From Isoetes taiwanensis (lineage: Eukaryota; Streptophyta; Lycopodiopsida; Isoetales; Isoetaceae), in the NCBI GenBank assembly GCA_021234155.1, contig JAJEKV010000002.1, forward strand, positions 8,224,811 through 8,288,810: 64,000 nucleotides of DNA, in the 5' to 3' direction. The notes under the pieces were generated by a model, which did not search any database, was not told the DNA's origin, and saw nothing but the letters and a program-made list of their open reading frames with translations. Positions within the stretch are counted from its first letter, which is position 1. Every line of letters begins with the position of its first letter. Of the stretch, positions 31,742-44,419 are shown one piece after another. The translations under genes were made by a program, and so were the position numbers.

Positions 31742-31780
31742 GCTGACCCGGTGAACGCATGATGGCTCCGCTGGGTCAGC
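31742..31780 (-). repeat. Hairpin between the H3-like gene and second ORF (element B)
   Basis: GCTGACCC at 31742-31749 is the reverse complement of GGGTCAGC at 31773-31780, with a 23-base loop. Its place matches the hairpins at 11448 and 11659 in element A, but the sequence is unrelated. In element C the left arm is kept near 46241 and the right arm is altered. Confidence 0.55.
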
Positions 31781-32228
31781 GAATCTTGCACGCGCGGTCA
31801 CCCCCGGCCCGCCTATTTTGAGCCACCTTGGTCAAATTTGAGAGTTTGAAGATGCTAACATGGCTAATTGATCAATTCAACCTAACTAGCAACTTATTTT
31901 GAACAAAACGACATCTAAAGATGAGCTTTATAATTCCCGGTAAACCATACAACCGCGACGCAGAGGCCATTGGCGCTGGGCCAAACCCTGCTGTTCCATT
32001 TTTTGCTTTTTGATGATTTTTCCACAAAATTTTCGTAGCCATGATTTCTAGGTATTCCTAAGCATGTTATAAAGAATTTACCACAATTGGGTTTAATTTT
32101 AGATTTCAAGCATCTAACATTTTTCTACTTACAGGAAAAATAACTTTATATTAATAAGAAAACACAATTACATGAAAATTTTAACTCTCTAACAAAATTC
32201 CATAAAATTAGGCCTCAGGGCCTCCTCG

Positions 32229-33253
32229 TCATGAATCCTCCGTATAAGTGAATGTCCTTGGCATAAGGGTGACTTTCTGAGCATGGATGGCATGTAGATT
32301 CTTCAAAGAGCTGCACCAGCTCGCCTTTCGAAGGGTTCTTGCGTGGCCCGTCATTAGGAGGGGTGACCCTATAATCGTCCGAATCCTCAAGATGATTTCT
32401 CTAAGGAGACGCCAAGGGCGCCTTTCCTTATGAGGGAGATTTGTGCACATTTGAAGCGCTTGATCTCCTAAACACCCGGCAAGTGACTATTCTGCCCATG
32501 GTGAACCTTTGGGTTTTTCCGCTCCAGTGGGGGGCTTAGGCCGATTCTTTCTTCGCCCGCCCGCCTCGAGACTTCTCGACGGGTAAAGAGGCCATTCTGC
32601 TGTACCGCCCAACGACGGAGGTACTCTTTTGTATGCCATCATTTTACATGAATTCAACTTTATCCGCTTGCTGATGTGAATTCCCGCTTCTCCCACCTTC
32701 GCTTTGATCACCTTCATGGTTCGCCACTTAGGGTAAGGTGGTTCTGCCTGGGCTCCCGCCGCCCTCTCCTCCTCCTCGCTGCCTCCCCTTCCTCCTCCTC
32801 TTCACGGTTTTAATAACGCATGTGATCAAGGACTGGCTGCTTTCTTCTGGTCCTTCTCCGCCAGCTTTCGCTTCGCCGCGCCTCCTCTTCCAGTGCCTTT
32901 TCCTCCGGCCACTAAGAACTTTTCTCCTTGCCCTTCTTTCAGGCCAAGGGCCCACTAGGCTTGCGCCGCTGCCGCCGTCAGCCACCGCCTTTCAACTCCG
33001 CCTCTAATTCTGCAGTCCGGCTTAGGGCCCAGCGGCGGGATCACGCCTTCCGGGTGCCCGCCCATGAAGAGCCGCCGCTAGGGTGCTGCCCTTCTGGCAT
33101 GATAGGTGTGTCACTGGCCGCTGGAGGGAAGTTCCTCCTCTCCTTGGTGGCCAAGGTGCTCGGGAAGTCCTTGACATGTTGCCTCACACGGGCTATGCCC
33201 ATGGAGAGTGGGGCGCCGTTATACTTCCTCATTGCTTGTTTGGTTCGAGCCAT
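32229..33253 (-). pseudogene. Histone H3-like gene (element B), frameshifted
   Basis: The ATG at 33253 opens MARTKQAMRKYNGAPLSMG: H3 tail residues Ala1 to Gln5, Arg8 and Lys9 are kept. A first frame of 70 residues runs to 33041. The linker then passes through other frames and is rich in Arg, Lys, Gly and Glu (32985-32728). The histone fold is at about 32476-32229: pieces CAQISLIRK, LREI and HAIHAQKVTLMP are readable in separate frames. Length to the fold is about 259 codons, close to element C and shorter than element A. The tail coding part is the best preserved block, and the leader CGTAAAGATATGGCTCG matches A and C. Confidence 0.82.
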
Positions 33254-33340
33254 ATCTTTACGGGTTCAAGAAATGGGTGACGAAGGCTGATCAAGAGAGA
33301 GATGGTGCAGGAAATGGTTGGGAGAGAATGAGATGTCGAG

Positions 33341-33348
33341 TATTTAAA
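33341..33348 (-). promoter_or_regulatory. Internal TATA-like box of the H3-like gene (element B)
   Basis: On the minus strand TTTAAATA lies about 90 bp upstream of ATG 33253, the same distance as TATAAATAG in element A. The downstream leader (CATCTCATTCTCTC) is shared with element C. Confidence 0.55.
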
Positions 33349-33810
33349 AGTTGAGGGTCCCTAGGAATATTCTTCCACCATAATTACCCCTTATTTATTA
33401 GCCTCCTTATTAATTATCCAATATTTAGTAATTATTTAATTATTAAGGTGTATTATTCCTATATTAATTGCATTTATACTTAAAAAATTTTCGAATTTCC
33501 TTAATGGTTTGATGTGCCACCATGGGTTCGCGCCCATTTTCACTCCTGTCTCCAACAGCATGATTCTTCTAACCATTTTATGTGAAATTTGATGTGAAGG
33601 CAATTTCATACCCCACCTCATTTAGAGGATGAATTGACTGAGTCCGCCTTCTGGCCTAACACTTAAGCTAATTTCCTCGACCCACTACCTAAGAGAAAAA
33701 TTTTTCCCTTTATTTTCCGAGGGCACTGATGGTGGAAATTTTACCAGCCACCCCTATGTTTGTTAGACTACTTTCAAGGTTGGTGACAAGTACACCTCGT
33801 CAACCAAGAA

Positions 33811-33826
33811 CATTGCTCTATACTAT
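33811..33826 (-). other. Primer binding site (element B)
   Basis: On the minus strand ATAGTATAGAGCAATG follows the 5' LTR. It is a degraded form of TGGTATCGAGCAATG seen in element C. Confidence 0.65.
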
Positions 33827-35391
33827 AGGACGCCCGCTAAACATACGCCTTATACCGCAGAAATCTCTCATCCCAATGACAAAGCCCTTTGTCTACCCCG
33901 TGACTCTAAGGTGATCCTAGTGCTGAGGGGATACTTAAGGTGTCTTGGTATGCCGCCTCTTCTATGGGCTCCTATAACAATGGGTTTATAAACATGTTTA
34001 ATCCAAAGATCATCAATACAAATACTACCTCAAGGGTAGTCCATCCCATATCCACAAGTGCAAAGAACATAATCACATACTATAAAAACATGAGAGCTCC
34101 CACCCGTGGAAGCCCATAAGGAGGTCGAATGGACCGATAGCCCCAAGATGAAATAATCAATCATAACAATGTATACGGGCATAATGACAATGGCTAGGGA
34201 GCACCACTCCATCCGCCTCCCCGCATACTTTGCGTATGGGCTAGACTGCTGCAAAGCACTTCCAACCCTGACACAATCCCATGGCATCACCCATCTGACT
34301 CACCTGTGTTGCATCTCCCCGGGTCCACGAGGTGGGAAGGGCTGCATCTCCCCGTCTCCGGGTCTATAGAGGCTCCACTGACTTGCCAGAGAATCGGCTT
34401 ACACACGACTCAGACCGGGACCGAATCCCCCAAAACAAGAGCCAAGTTTACACTGCAACCTTGAGGTGCGGTGTATTTACACCATTGCCCCAGAGGTGCC
34501 TGACCCATGCTCTACCACCATGGGGCCACCATGCAAGCCTTAACACCGTGGGATCCCCCGGGTTTACCCCAAGTAGGATCCACTTCCATCTTGCCTCTAG
34601 CCCCGCTGTGTGCGCCGAAATGCCACTCCAAGTAGCTTCCATATAGCCCTAGTCTCCTATGTACAGCTCGCATCTAATAGGAACTAAGGGATCTCTAGGG
34701 AGCACACATATGGCCTTATAGGTCTCTACCTCCTTCCCAATACAAGAGGAGCACATGATCAACCAATATCACATACATCACATCATGATCAATATCGACA
34801 CATATGAACATCTTAACTCAACATACATGAAGCACCAATGTGCCAGGCCCCGGCTAGGCCAAGACACCAACAAAGGATCCCAGTGGCCTCACCACACCAA
34901 TCACTAACCCTCGAGTGCTAACTTCCAGATGTGGGATTCAACATGAACCCTACTCAACCTACCTCCTTCCGCAGTGCTTCCTCCCATCCCCAAGGCCTCC
35001 ACATGCTCCTAGATCGGTTCAAAGCTTGCTCCCACATCATACACACCTTCCAGGCCGCCTGTGCTAGACTATGATTTAACTGCACTCTAAAACTGGCTCG
35101 CACGTGATGAGTCAGTGCTTAGGTCAGAAAAAGGGTCTAGGGTTAGGTTGTGGCTTAAATAGGGTGTGGGTCCACGGGATGCACGCACCACCAAGATAAG
35201 GCCCAAAGGGCCAGTTCAATAGGATAAGGCCATGTGGAAATGGGCCTTATCCTAAGGTTATCTAAGTTACCACCAACTTAGATGTGCACCCCTTGCCACT
35301 TATCCGGAGGCATACAAGGCTACCTAGGTAGACTTGTATTGGACGAGTCCAGAATATACGTATTTATGGCGATATCCCCTGGAACGCCACA
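33827..35391 (-). repeat. Element B 5' LTR
   Basis: About 1565 bp; on the plus strand it runs from near AGGACGCCCGC to GGAACGCCACA. The left terminal bases are altered (TATAGGACGCC in place of TGTGACGCC). A TATA-like TATTTAAGCC followed by CCTAACC lies on the minus strand near 35150. Confidence 0.84.
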
Positions 35392-35828
35392 CTTGCATAT
35401 CTTCCGTACCGGTCAATTGTCAAGCCGAGAATGCCGTTCTACCAGCTTTGGCAAATACCAACCGACTCATGATCAGTCTCCAGACTGGCTCTGGACAAGC
35501 AGGGGTCACCCACCTTGTGAATGGGGACAACCCCGCCAGGTCCATTGCCTGGGGAAACCTTCCCCGAATGCCTGGGTTGAACAGAAAGCAGGATCGCAGA
35601 CCGCTCCCCATTTGATAACCCCGCCCCATACCGGTGTCAGCCTCCAGCTTAGCCTGTGCCCTCCAACATCCTCCTCCAAGCGAGAACCAATGGGGCCATC
35701 CTGTGGCGGGCCATGACGCCGTCTCGGTGGGGTCATAGAGCCTGGTATCGCCCGCATCAGCGTGATATCCCCAGTAGCCGGGCCCAGCCTCTAAGCACCT
35801 CCGCCAAAGGTTCGAGTAATACGTAACT
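35392..35828 (-). pseudogene. LINE reverse transcriptase, N-terminal part (unit 1)
   Basis: The minus strand includes a block resembling NYRLIMSRLVFAKAGR, close to the NYRTIMVDSVFAKLL block at 50028-50080. It lies directly upstream, on the LINE strand, of element B, and its RT continues on the other side at 22539. It ends at the duplication junction (35816-35829). Confidence 0.65.
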
Positions 35829-36444
35829 GGACCTCCTTCTATTTTGCTTAAACCCACTCTATGGTGCTTAATGATAATCCTCTGATAGCTCCCTGGCGGA
35901 TTCCTCATCATCCACAGTCAAGTAGTAATAGGAACCAAAGTGTCTCTAAACTAGAGCCATCATCTAAATAAGTTTCGGCCCCTTCTTCAATACAGAGGGT
36001 GTAAACATGATTAACCAATAATTATATATCTACATAATATGATAAATAACAAGAATAATATCTAATCCTAATTCCGATGACTCGCAAAATCACCCCATTA
36101 TGGTTCATGAGTCAAATTGAGGGTTCTAGAATGGCTCTCTACTAGGAGATACAAAATGCTAACCTACCCGAGCTAATTTTTAGATGATCTATCAAGGTCT
36201 CTACTCCAAATGCCTACTCTGAGGGAGCTTCCACCGCCTCCCCCTCAAGCAGTCTCCATCGCTTCCCAGTGGTTCTAGATAGTTCTGGCCCTCTCGATAA
36301 AATGCACATTCCCAGAGTCAAGGTAACCGCTCTACAACGTGAATTTCATTCTCAAAATGGAGTTTCGAGCCGCAATCGTGGTCTGAAGACCCTTTGGAGC
36401 TTAAAATGGCCTAGGCTTAGGATTTAGCCATTAGTGGTCACAGG

Positions 36445-37051
36445 GTTGCTGCCTAATTGCATGGATGGATTCTCTCCCACCAGCAGAGGGAACTCCACCC
36501 CAGGGCCTGTAGGTGGGCTGTGACCTCCACATGCTGGGTCCCCCATATGAGTGTGAGGGCGGGTGGCGGTGAGATGGCGAGAACTTCGTCTTTGGCGATT
36601 CACGCGTGATGTCCAGTTCGGCAATGTGTCTAGGGTATCTCGTATGAGACCGCGATAGCTTCGTGGGGCCAAGGTCAACATCGCCTCGCGATAGATGAGT
36701 TGGTGATGACGGGATGCAAAAGTCAGAGTGCCATCCCCATGCTTGGCAGAGAAGCCGTGGCTCCAATTGGTCATCGTAGAGGCCAAAAGGTGTTGGTGAG
36801 AGGGGCAGCCCTCACGGACTCCTGACATACCACCGCAAATGCTTGGTTCGTCGGGTTGCATCCCCGCCAAAACAACTCACGATATGGTGCATTCACCGCA
36901 CGTTGTTCCAGCCGACGCATCCGTTCCTTAATCCCAACGTCTTGAAGTTCCATAGTGGGTATGTCTTCCGGCTGGAGGAGCTTTCGCTGTTTTTCAATTG
37001 CCCGTAGTAAAGATATGGTTTATTAGTGGTGGTCTAAAGCTCGCGGAGCGC
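36445..37051 (-). pseudogene. LINE reverse transcriptase, C-terminal part (unit 2)
   Basis: This is the second copy of 21876-22539. The minus strand gives NTFWPL-like and LLCQAWGWH-like pieces parallel to unit 1 in frameshifted form. It is interrupted at 37052 by element C. Confidence 0.65.
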
Positions 37052-38614
37052 TGTCGTGGACGCCTCGCTAAACATACGCCGGCTGCTGCATTGCAGGAAA
37101 CTTCATTCCGCCATTCGCCGGTTCTACCGGCGTGATCCAGGAATGGCACTTCGTCGCCCTCCCACCAGTGGTTTGGCAACAACGCGTAAAGCCGGCAAAC
37201 ATGTGTCGTAATCCAGCATCAACAATACAAATGTACTACCTCAAGGGTAGTCCATCCCATATCCACAAAGAACATAACTACCATAAAACATGAGAGTTCA
37301 CCCGGTATCCAATAATACATGAGCAAGCCCAATCAATCTTGATAGTCCCCAAGACAGCACTCCAATCATGAACAAATGCATGGCCGGCACACCCACAATG
37401 GCTAAAATGGACCTCGACCATCCCTCCGTAGCATACTTAAGCATGGGCTAGATCAAGGGTGGCATGACTCTAACCTTCCTGGACACGCTAACTCATGGCA
37501 CCCATCTGACTACCCGTGCTGCACTCCCGGGTCCCACGAGGCAGGAAGGAGCCAGACTGCCCTCCTGGTTCAGAGGCTCCACCTGGGCGGCCAGGAGAAC
37601 TGGCGAGCACAGAGCTCAGACTCATCAATCCCTCTAAAATAAGAGCTGGTGCCGATACTTGTAACTTTTGAGAGGCAGGGCACACCATTGCTCCCTGTGA
37701 GGTGTGCTCTGACCCATGTTCTACTCCACACAACGGCGACCCACTATAAGTCTAGCCCACTCAGGGGATCCCCCCAAGCCCCCATCTCTGTGATCCACCC
37801 TCCATCTCTGCCCCCAGCCTCAAGCAGTGGTGCCGAGTCACACCTACAGCCTTATAGCCTTGGCTCCTTAAGTGCACGTGCCGCATCTAATAGGAACTAA
37901 GGGATCTACACTAGAGCATACTACATATGGCTCTAGGTCTCTACCCCTTCCCAATACACAAGAGGAGTACATGATCAACCAATATCACATACATCACATC
38001 ATGATCAATATCAATATCATATGAACATCTTAACCTAACATACATAGCGCTAACTACCGCCAGGTTCCTTGGTTAGGGTTCAAGATGTTCAACAAAGGAC
38101 TAGGGTGGCTTCACCCCAGACACTCCAATCACCAACCCCCTGTGGAGGCTAACTTCCGCATGGACTAACATGAACCCTACTCAACCTACCTCCGCAAGCC
38201 TCCCATCTCCCCGGGCGCCTCCATGCCCTGTGACTGGTTCACAAGTTTGCTCCCTCTAATGAACATACACACCTTCCGGCCGCCGCCCGTGCTAGACTAA
38301 GACGAACCTGCTCTAAACGGGGTTTCGCACGTGGATGAGAGCTCAGTGCTAGGGTCGTGAAAAGGGCCTAGGTTAGGGTTAGCTTAATAGGGTCCACGGG
38401 ATGCCAATGGCACCACTAAGATAAGGCCGCGGTGAGCAGCGTCTAATAGACAAGGCCATGTGAAAATGGGCCTTATCACAAGGTTATCTGCTACCACCAA
38501 CTTGTGATGTGCACCCCTTGCCACTTATCCAACAGGGTATACAGGCAATGGGATTCTATAGGATTTAGTCTGAATATATTGTGATGTATGGCGTATATCC
38601 CTTTGAACGCCACA
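37052..38614 (-). repeat. Element C 3' LTR
   Basis: The LTR is 1563 bp and runs on the plus strand from TGTCGTGGACGCC to TGAACGCCACA. It is parallel to 48348-49974. The region 37270-37560 is more divergent from the other copies than the rest. Confidence 0.85.
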
Positions 38615-38625
38615 TTTTCCCTCAG
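38615..38625 (-). other. Polypurine tract of element C
   Basis: On the minus strand CTGAGGGAAAA precedes TGTGGCGTTC. It is a weaker purine run than in A and B, but in the same place. Confidence 0.7.
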
Positions 38626-39470
38626 ACAATGTCAGCCCTCAAAGATTGCACTAAGGTGACGAAGCCTATCTATCCTCAAGAAACAACATAAGATCATACA
38701 CTTAAGTTTAATTTAAACGTATCAACTTCCTATTAAAGTTAATCACAAAATTTAGGCTATATTTATACTTACAACAAACCATATAGCCTTAACAAAGGTT
38801 ACTTCACAAATAATCAAAAACACATCATAAGAGTTATTAGGTTCATAATCTAAATTATGGTTCTATTCTCGCACGCCCACCGAAGCTCTCACCCGCCCCA
38901 AATTTACAATACTAGCCTAATTCATTAAAAGCTTGTGGTTTTAGGGGGACCAATTCCTTACTATACCTTTTGCACTCTATCATGGCCCTTCCCATTTGAG
39001 CTAAGGACCATTTAAGATGATCCCATCATCACCATGATCAAGGTGTTACCTTTGTACTCTAAGCACTGGGTAAGCCGAAAATTCTAGTGCATCATGCCCC
39101 AAGGGTTTTGCTAGGAACTGCTCGATGACCGACCATCGCTATCACATGATCACTTTCTGACCTCTCACCATGACCCCTATGGCCGTGCGAACCCCACATC
39201 GCGGGCATAGAGAGCATCCCCAACGCCCATCGCCAATCATGCCTCTTTCTCTTTCGCATGACCCTATTGGTCATGCGCATCTTCTTTAGTATGTTGGTTT
39301 AGAGAATGCTTTAAAGGCTTCATCTCATCATCACCACATAGCCCCAAGATCGCCTTATGCATTCCACCAGCTAGAACACATCCGCCAGAACTAGAGGCCA
39401 ACCAAGAAACACACTAAACCTCCTGGCAAGTCGGGGGTTGGCCCGGGTCGGAGACGACTCGCCCCATTAA
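38626..39470 (-). other. Element C 3' untranslated region
   Basis: This is the counterpart of 24195-25040. The stem GCATGACC..GGTCATGC is kept near 39257-39277. No ORF can be supported. Confidence 0.5.
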
Positions 39471-40760
39471 ACCTCCCTCTTTCATAAACTCTGGGTATTG
39501 CTTCTCCAAACCCCCGCTCAATACCCATGTCGCTTTTCCAATGGCAAAGTTCCCACTTGACCAAAATACCGAGGAATCGAGACCTCCTAGTCTTCTTTGA
39601 ATGACTTCCAAGAAGTAACTCGTGCACGATTTCAACTTGCTCCTCCGCTATTTCCACAAAGTTGGAGTATCCAAGACCTCATCCCGGGTTAGGATTGTGC
39701 CTTTTCACACAAACTTACGTGGAAGACCAGAACTTTGAGATGGGCCGGAAGATCCAAACTTGTAGGCTCAGGAGCCCACTCTCCAAAAATCTTGAACTGA
39801 CCAGCCCATCTAGGGCAAGCTTGCAACTCCCCAACCGCTTAGCTTGCTTAACCTTTGATCTTCAACCACACGCTTATCGCCTTCCTTGAACTCTTCTTTA
39901 TTGTCCCAGGCTTGTTCTGGCCACGCCTTCCCGCACTTCTTGTCGCTAGGAGGTAACCCCTCACTTCTTTCTACCAACCGCCGCATATCTCCCAGCATCC
40001 GCTGGGGACACTTCAACCTTGACACGGGTTGTGCCAAGTGTCCGGGTTGCTAATCGGTACCCGTAATTTTACCATGAAAGGAGACATCCGAGATGACTCG
40101 CTTGTACTATTGTTAGATGTATTTCCCACCAAGTGGATATATCATCCCATTGGACTCGCTTATTCCACACAAAGCTTCTAAGTATATTCTTCAATGATAT
40201 CTTTATTTGCCCCTTCGCCCCGACTATCCTGCTTGGGATGATAATGTGTTTCTCAAGGGAGAGCTTCGTCAATGGTGTTAAAGAGGTCCCCGCCAAAAGC
40301 ACTCATAAACCAGAATCTCTACTCAGATATTATCTCCCGAGGCATGCCATGGAGCCTAAAAATCTCCTTCACAAATAGCTTGACAAAGATTCAATGGTTG
40401 GTAGTTCTACAAGGCAACAAAATGTGCCATCTTTGATAATTTGTCTACTACGCACTATCAACACGCATCCCCGCCCCAAGAGTCTCAAAGCCCCTCAAGG
40501 ATAAAAATCCATACTACCACCTCCCACTTCGTGATTCGGCAGATCGGTTCCAAAGCTCCCCGACCAAGTTGCCCGCTTTTGGTTTGTCGACCAACCAGCA
40601 CTCGCCAATATATCTTATCTCGCTTTCTTCATTCCTACCAGAAGTAGCTACTTCAATCTTGAAGTAGGTCTTCATAAACCCCGCATGCCCCCGCTATTAA
40701 GTTGTTGTGTGTGTCATGAAGAATTAACTTCCTTATACCACTTATTCGGGTACACACAAC
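39471..40760 (-). pseudogene. pol: Integrase and chromodomain (element C)
   Basis: The chromodomain region at 39480-39657 reads VEIVHELLLGSHSKKTRRSRF and LVKW. The integrase core is in pieces at 39800-40700; the sequence at the second catalytic Asp reads IISE followed by a stop. Sequence order agrees with 25079-26480 of element B. Confidence 0.8.
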
Positions 40761-40999
40761 TTATGCTTATGATATAACAACAAGTTGCCTTCCTTCCATA
40801 TAATGCCTGAAGGCTCTCGCTCCTTATTCTGCTTCTAGCCTCCCTAGAGAGGCTTTCCCCTTAATTCCTCCCTTGAAATCACCATCAAATGGTAATGTCT
40901 CCCTCAATTTTCTTGCCATACCAACCCACCGAAAGAGTTGATATAGCATTCAAATGTGTTCTCGCCCCCGGGGGTCTTCTAGAAAGAGCATCACCGCCA

Positions 41000-42250
41000 T
41001 CACATCCAACCCTACTCCGCTTATAAGCAATCTCAAAGTCATACTCTTCTAGGAATTCCATCCACCTCCTTTGCCTTAGATTAAGGAGAGGTTGAGTAAA
41101 GATGTATTGAGGCCCCGTGACCGGTATCTACCCAAAACCTCCCAGGAGCAAATAATGCCTCCAAATACGAAGAGCTCGACAATAGCTAGAAGTTCCTCAT
41201 CATGGGTTGGATAGCCGCCTATGTGTCGTTCAACTGAATCATAAGCTATTACTCTTCCTTCTTCTTGCATAAGGACTTTCCACGCTATATCTTACTTGCA
41301 TCATTGCTACTTATCTTGTCCTTGTCCTGATCTCGGGCGTAACTATAGTAATGGGTGTTGTTAAAACCTCCCTCCTGCTTTTCAAATGAAGCTTAAACAT
41401 TTTCTCTAACCAATGTGTTCTCCAATCTTTCACCTTAGCACTCTTAGTGAGGTCCTCACAAGGGGACTCCCACCTAGCCGCAAGTCCTTCACGACTTCTG
41501 TAATAACCCGTGGACCTAGAAAGCTTCTTACTTCCGCCACACATTCTTTGGAGTCAGCCAATCTTACCATCAGCTCGGGATTTCTTGGGGTCGGTGGAGA
41601 TCCCTTCCGCCCATATGACATGGCCCAAGTACTCCACTCTTTTCCAGAAAGAAAGTGGCATTTGGAGAGCTTTCCATACAAGCGATGTCACTCAACTTCC
41701 AACACCCTTCTCAAATCATGCACTATGGTCTTCAATGGACTTTAGCACAGACTAGAATGTCGCCGAAGAAGACAATGACAAAACTCATCTAGAAAATCAC
41801 CGAAGACGTCACAATTTCATGAGGTCGCAGAAAAGTTGCTGGAGTATTGACAATCCAGGGCATTAACCGTAAACTCAAAGTAGACCATCTCACGTTCTAA
41901 AGGCGGTCTTATGGATATCTTCTTCCTTTATCCTTATTTGGTGGTATCCCCGACCTTAAGTCAATTTTTGAGAATACCTTTGCTCCCTTGGAGCTGGTCC
42001 ATCAAACCAACCGCCCCGGGCACCATACTTATTCCTTTATAAATGCCCCTACTGAAGTGGCGATGAGTCTATCAACATTCTTAAAACACTAATTCTTCTT
42101 CACATAAAGTATGGCGTCAAAGGGACACACTTGCTCTAATGCAACCAAACTCAATTTCCTGGAGTTGCTTCTTGAGGCTCAATCAACTCCGTGTGCTCAT
42201 CCTCATCCGTATGGTGCCTTGCTGGTAAGGCTTAGTATCCGGTGCTAATG
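41000..42250 (-). pseudogene. pol: Reverse transcriptase and RNase H (element C)
   Basis: The RNase H motif block is clear at 41076-41270: EGRVIAYDSVERHIGGYPTH then DEELLAIVEL. RT pieces at 41430-41700 include YGKLSKCHF and YLGHVI-like sequence, and the thumb reads FLGP. The catalytic box reads FFGDIL, so the first Asp is lost. Confidence 0.82.
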
Positions 42251-44215
42251 TGATTCTACAATCCACACCCCCTAAGGTGGTACTGCGCGGTTCATCCGGA
42301 ATATATCCTTGAATTACGAGATGAGCCTTTGCTACCGGCTGGGCAACCGATTCCCCTCTTGATCGCCTCCATTCTCTTAATGGGCTTCACTTGCCTCTAA
42401 CCCTCAAAATATAATCCACCTTTATTTCTTCTATACTTTTCCTTAGCCGCCTTCAAAGAAATATCATCGCATAAAAAGTACGCCTTCTTACCTTTCATTA
42501 TGAATTTGGTGCCGCTCGGTGTCAAGTCATGGCCACCCCCGCCATGGCCCACAATCAATGATGGCTTTGGCTGGCTTCAAGAATTCCATTCCCACTATAA
42601 GGTCATACCTTCCAATTCCGACCTTCCGGCCCCATCGGGCCACTTACTCCACCAACCGTCCTAACGGGATCCTCCTCCCCTTAATGTGCCGAAGGCCTGC
42701 CAGTAATCGTCTTTATTAGACTTCAATACCTTTATTCTTTCATTAGTAGCAAATTTAGGGAGAGGCAGCTATGAGAACTACCCGTGTTCATGAGGACTAC
42801 ATGTGGGATTTCGTTATCTATGGACCTTAATGCCCCAATGACCGCCGACCATATCACTGGATTCATTGTTATATAGACTCACCATCTATGAAGTCCCCGG
42901 CCCTCATGCTGGCTCGCCCCTCATCCGCTTTGGCCAGGAATCCTTAACTATAAGTTTCGCTTGTTGGCCGCCGTGATGACGTACTGGCATCATGTTCGGT
43001 GGCCTGGCTGAAGCACTCAATATAGCTTCTCGATACACTCGCTTCTTTTCGCTGCCGTTTAGGATACGCTGGTACACCGCCTGATGTATTTCAGCGGTTA
43101 CGGTCCCTTAAAGGTCTTACCCTCGAAGTTTTCCTCGGCTGGCCTCCTCGGCTGTATTTTCGCCGACAGCTTACTCAGACCGCTTGGTAATCGCGCCTCG
43201 AAGCTTTTACCGGTTATCGATCATTTCTCTCATTGAGTTGATGGTGTTTCTCCAACTTTATCATTATTCTACCGCAACCTAATTTGTTGATTGGCTTCTA
43301 ATAAGCTCTTTTGATATTACCGTTCAACCCCTCAATGTAGGTGGCAAGCCAACCGCTTGTCTTTCCGGGATACTCCTGAACATGGAGCTCGAAAGCCGTG
43401 ATAAATTCTCTCAGATACTTTGCTAATGATAATGTAAAATTTCGTTCAACCTATAGAATCGGGCTGGACCGGCTCGCTAGTGCTATCTTGGTACATAGTG
43501 CTTATGAAAGCTTGCCGGTCTGACCGCAACCGCTTTTGAGCCATAGACTTGGTATAGCCTTTCCACCATTCTAGCCGTTTACGTTTGCTGAAAATCCTTC
43601 TATGTCCTTGTCCTTCATGCTAAGGGTAAGAGTTGCCAAACTCCTCCATTTAAATCAAATGCTTCCGCCTCCTCCATACGACCTGTGGCTTCCCTCGAGA
43701 ACTGACCCAACTTCCTAGTCTTCACACCTTGCTCATAGCACTGGCCAACTTTCTTTTGATAATCATCTTCCTTCCTGCCCTCGGGCCCTTACCGTGGAGT
43801 GCCTGACTCACTTTCTCCTAGGCTAGAACCCAAGCTTTGATGGCCTCAGTGTCCGATGAACCTGAGCTAGGTGGTGCTGGACCCTTCTGCTTTTCCTTCC
43901 TTCCTGCCTCCTCGACATTTCCCTTGGTGTCCTGCCCTCCTATTGGGCCTTCCTCGATGCCTTGGCCGCAGGTAGCGGTGGAGGTGGAGGTGGTGCAAAG
44001 ATATTCTTGGGCATTCTTCATCAATGGGTGGCCTGAATGGATCACTGGGTTACATCGATTCCTCATCCTGGACGAGCCTTGGCGTTGACCGCCTCCTGTC
44101 ATTTCCTCGTTGTCATCTTGATCCGTCCCAAATAGGTTCCTTGGTACCCACCGATGCCCTTCGTACGGCTTTGGGAACTGAGCCCCGATGTTCCTTTGCT
44201 GCAAGGATTGATCAT
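42251..44215 (-). pseudogene. gag: gag and protease region (element C)
   Basis: This is the counterpart of 27800-29760. The start near 44150 reads RNLFGTDQDDNEEMTGG, and AQEYLCTTSTS is shared with B. A Gln/Gly/Pro-rich part and a frameshifted capsid follow, then protease remnants near 42500-42650. Plus-strand frames here are shadows. Confidence 0.65.
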
Positions 44216-44419
44216 CAATACTTGTTATTTGGTTACACATGAATTATATTCGTTTATAATTAGTTTGTTGTTAGATACACAAGAAATCATGTGAGAATTC
44301 CACTTACAAGTCAAGATCATAATAAGTCATTAATATATAGAAGTACATTTTATATGAAATACATGATAATATCAAAAGAAGATTACTTAATACAATTTAA
44401 AACTTGAAAAAATCTTATA

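Larger units (their letters stand above)
22540..35391 (-). mobile_element. Element B: Ty3/gypsy chromovirus with H3-like gene
   Basis: The element is 12.85 kb on the minus strand, with LTRs at 33827-35391 (5') and 22540-24181 (3'). Order on its own strand: primer site, H3-like gene, hairpin, second ORF, gag, protease, RT, RNase H, integrase, chromodomain, polypurine tract. It sits in LINE RT sequence. No clean target-site duplication can be read (GCGCT left, CTTGC right). All genes are frameshifted. It shares flanks with element C through the tandem duplication. Confidence 0.88.
21252..35828. repeat. Tandem segmental duplication, unit 1 (about 14.6 kb)
   Basis: The unit begins at GGACCTCCTTCTATTTTGC in LTR E and ends just after CCAAAGGTTCGAG (to about 35816) in LINE sequence. 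Unit 2 begins at 35829 with the same GGACCTCCTTCTATTTTGC and ends near 50430 with the same CCAAAGGTTCGAG. Both units hold, in the same order, an LTR E piece, LINE RT sequence, a minus-strand LTR element, and more LINE RT sequence. Shared insertion sites on both sides show duplication after the element had inserted. Confidence 0.82.

Noticed and set aside
32738-33290. Plus-strand frames over 32738-33290
   Set aside because: They are antisense to the H3-like gene of element B.
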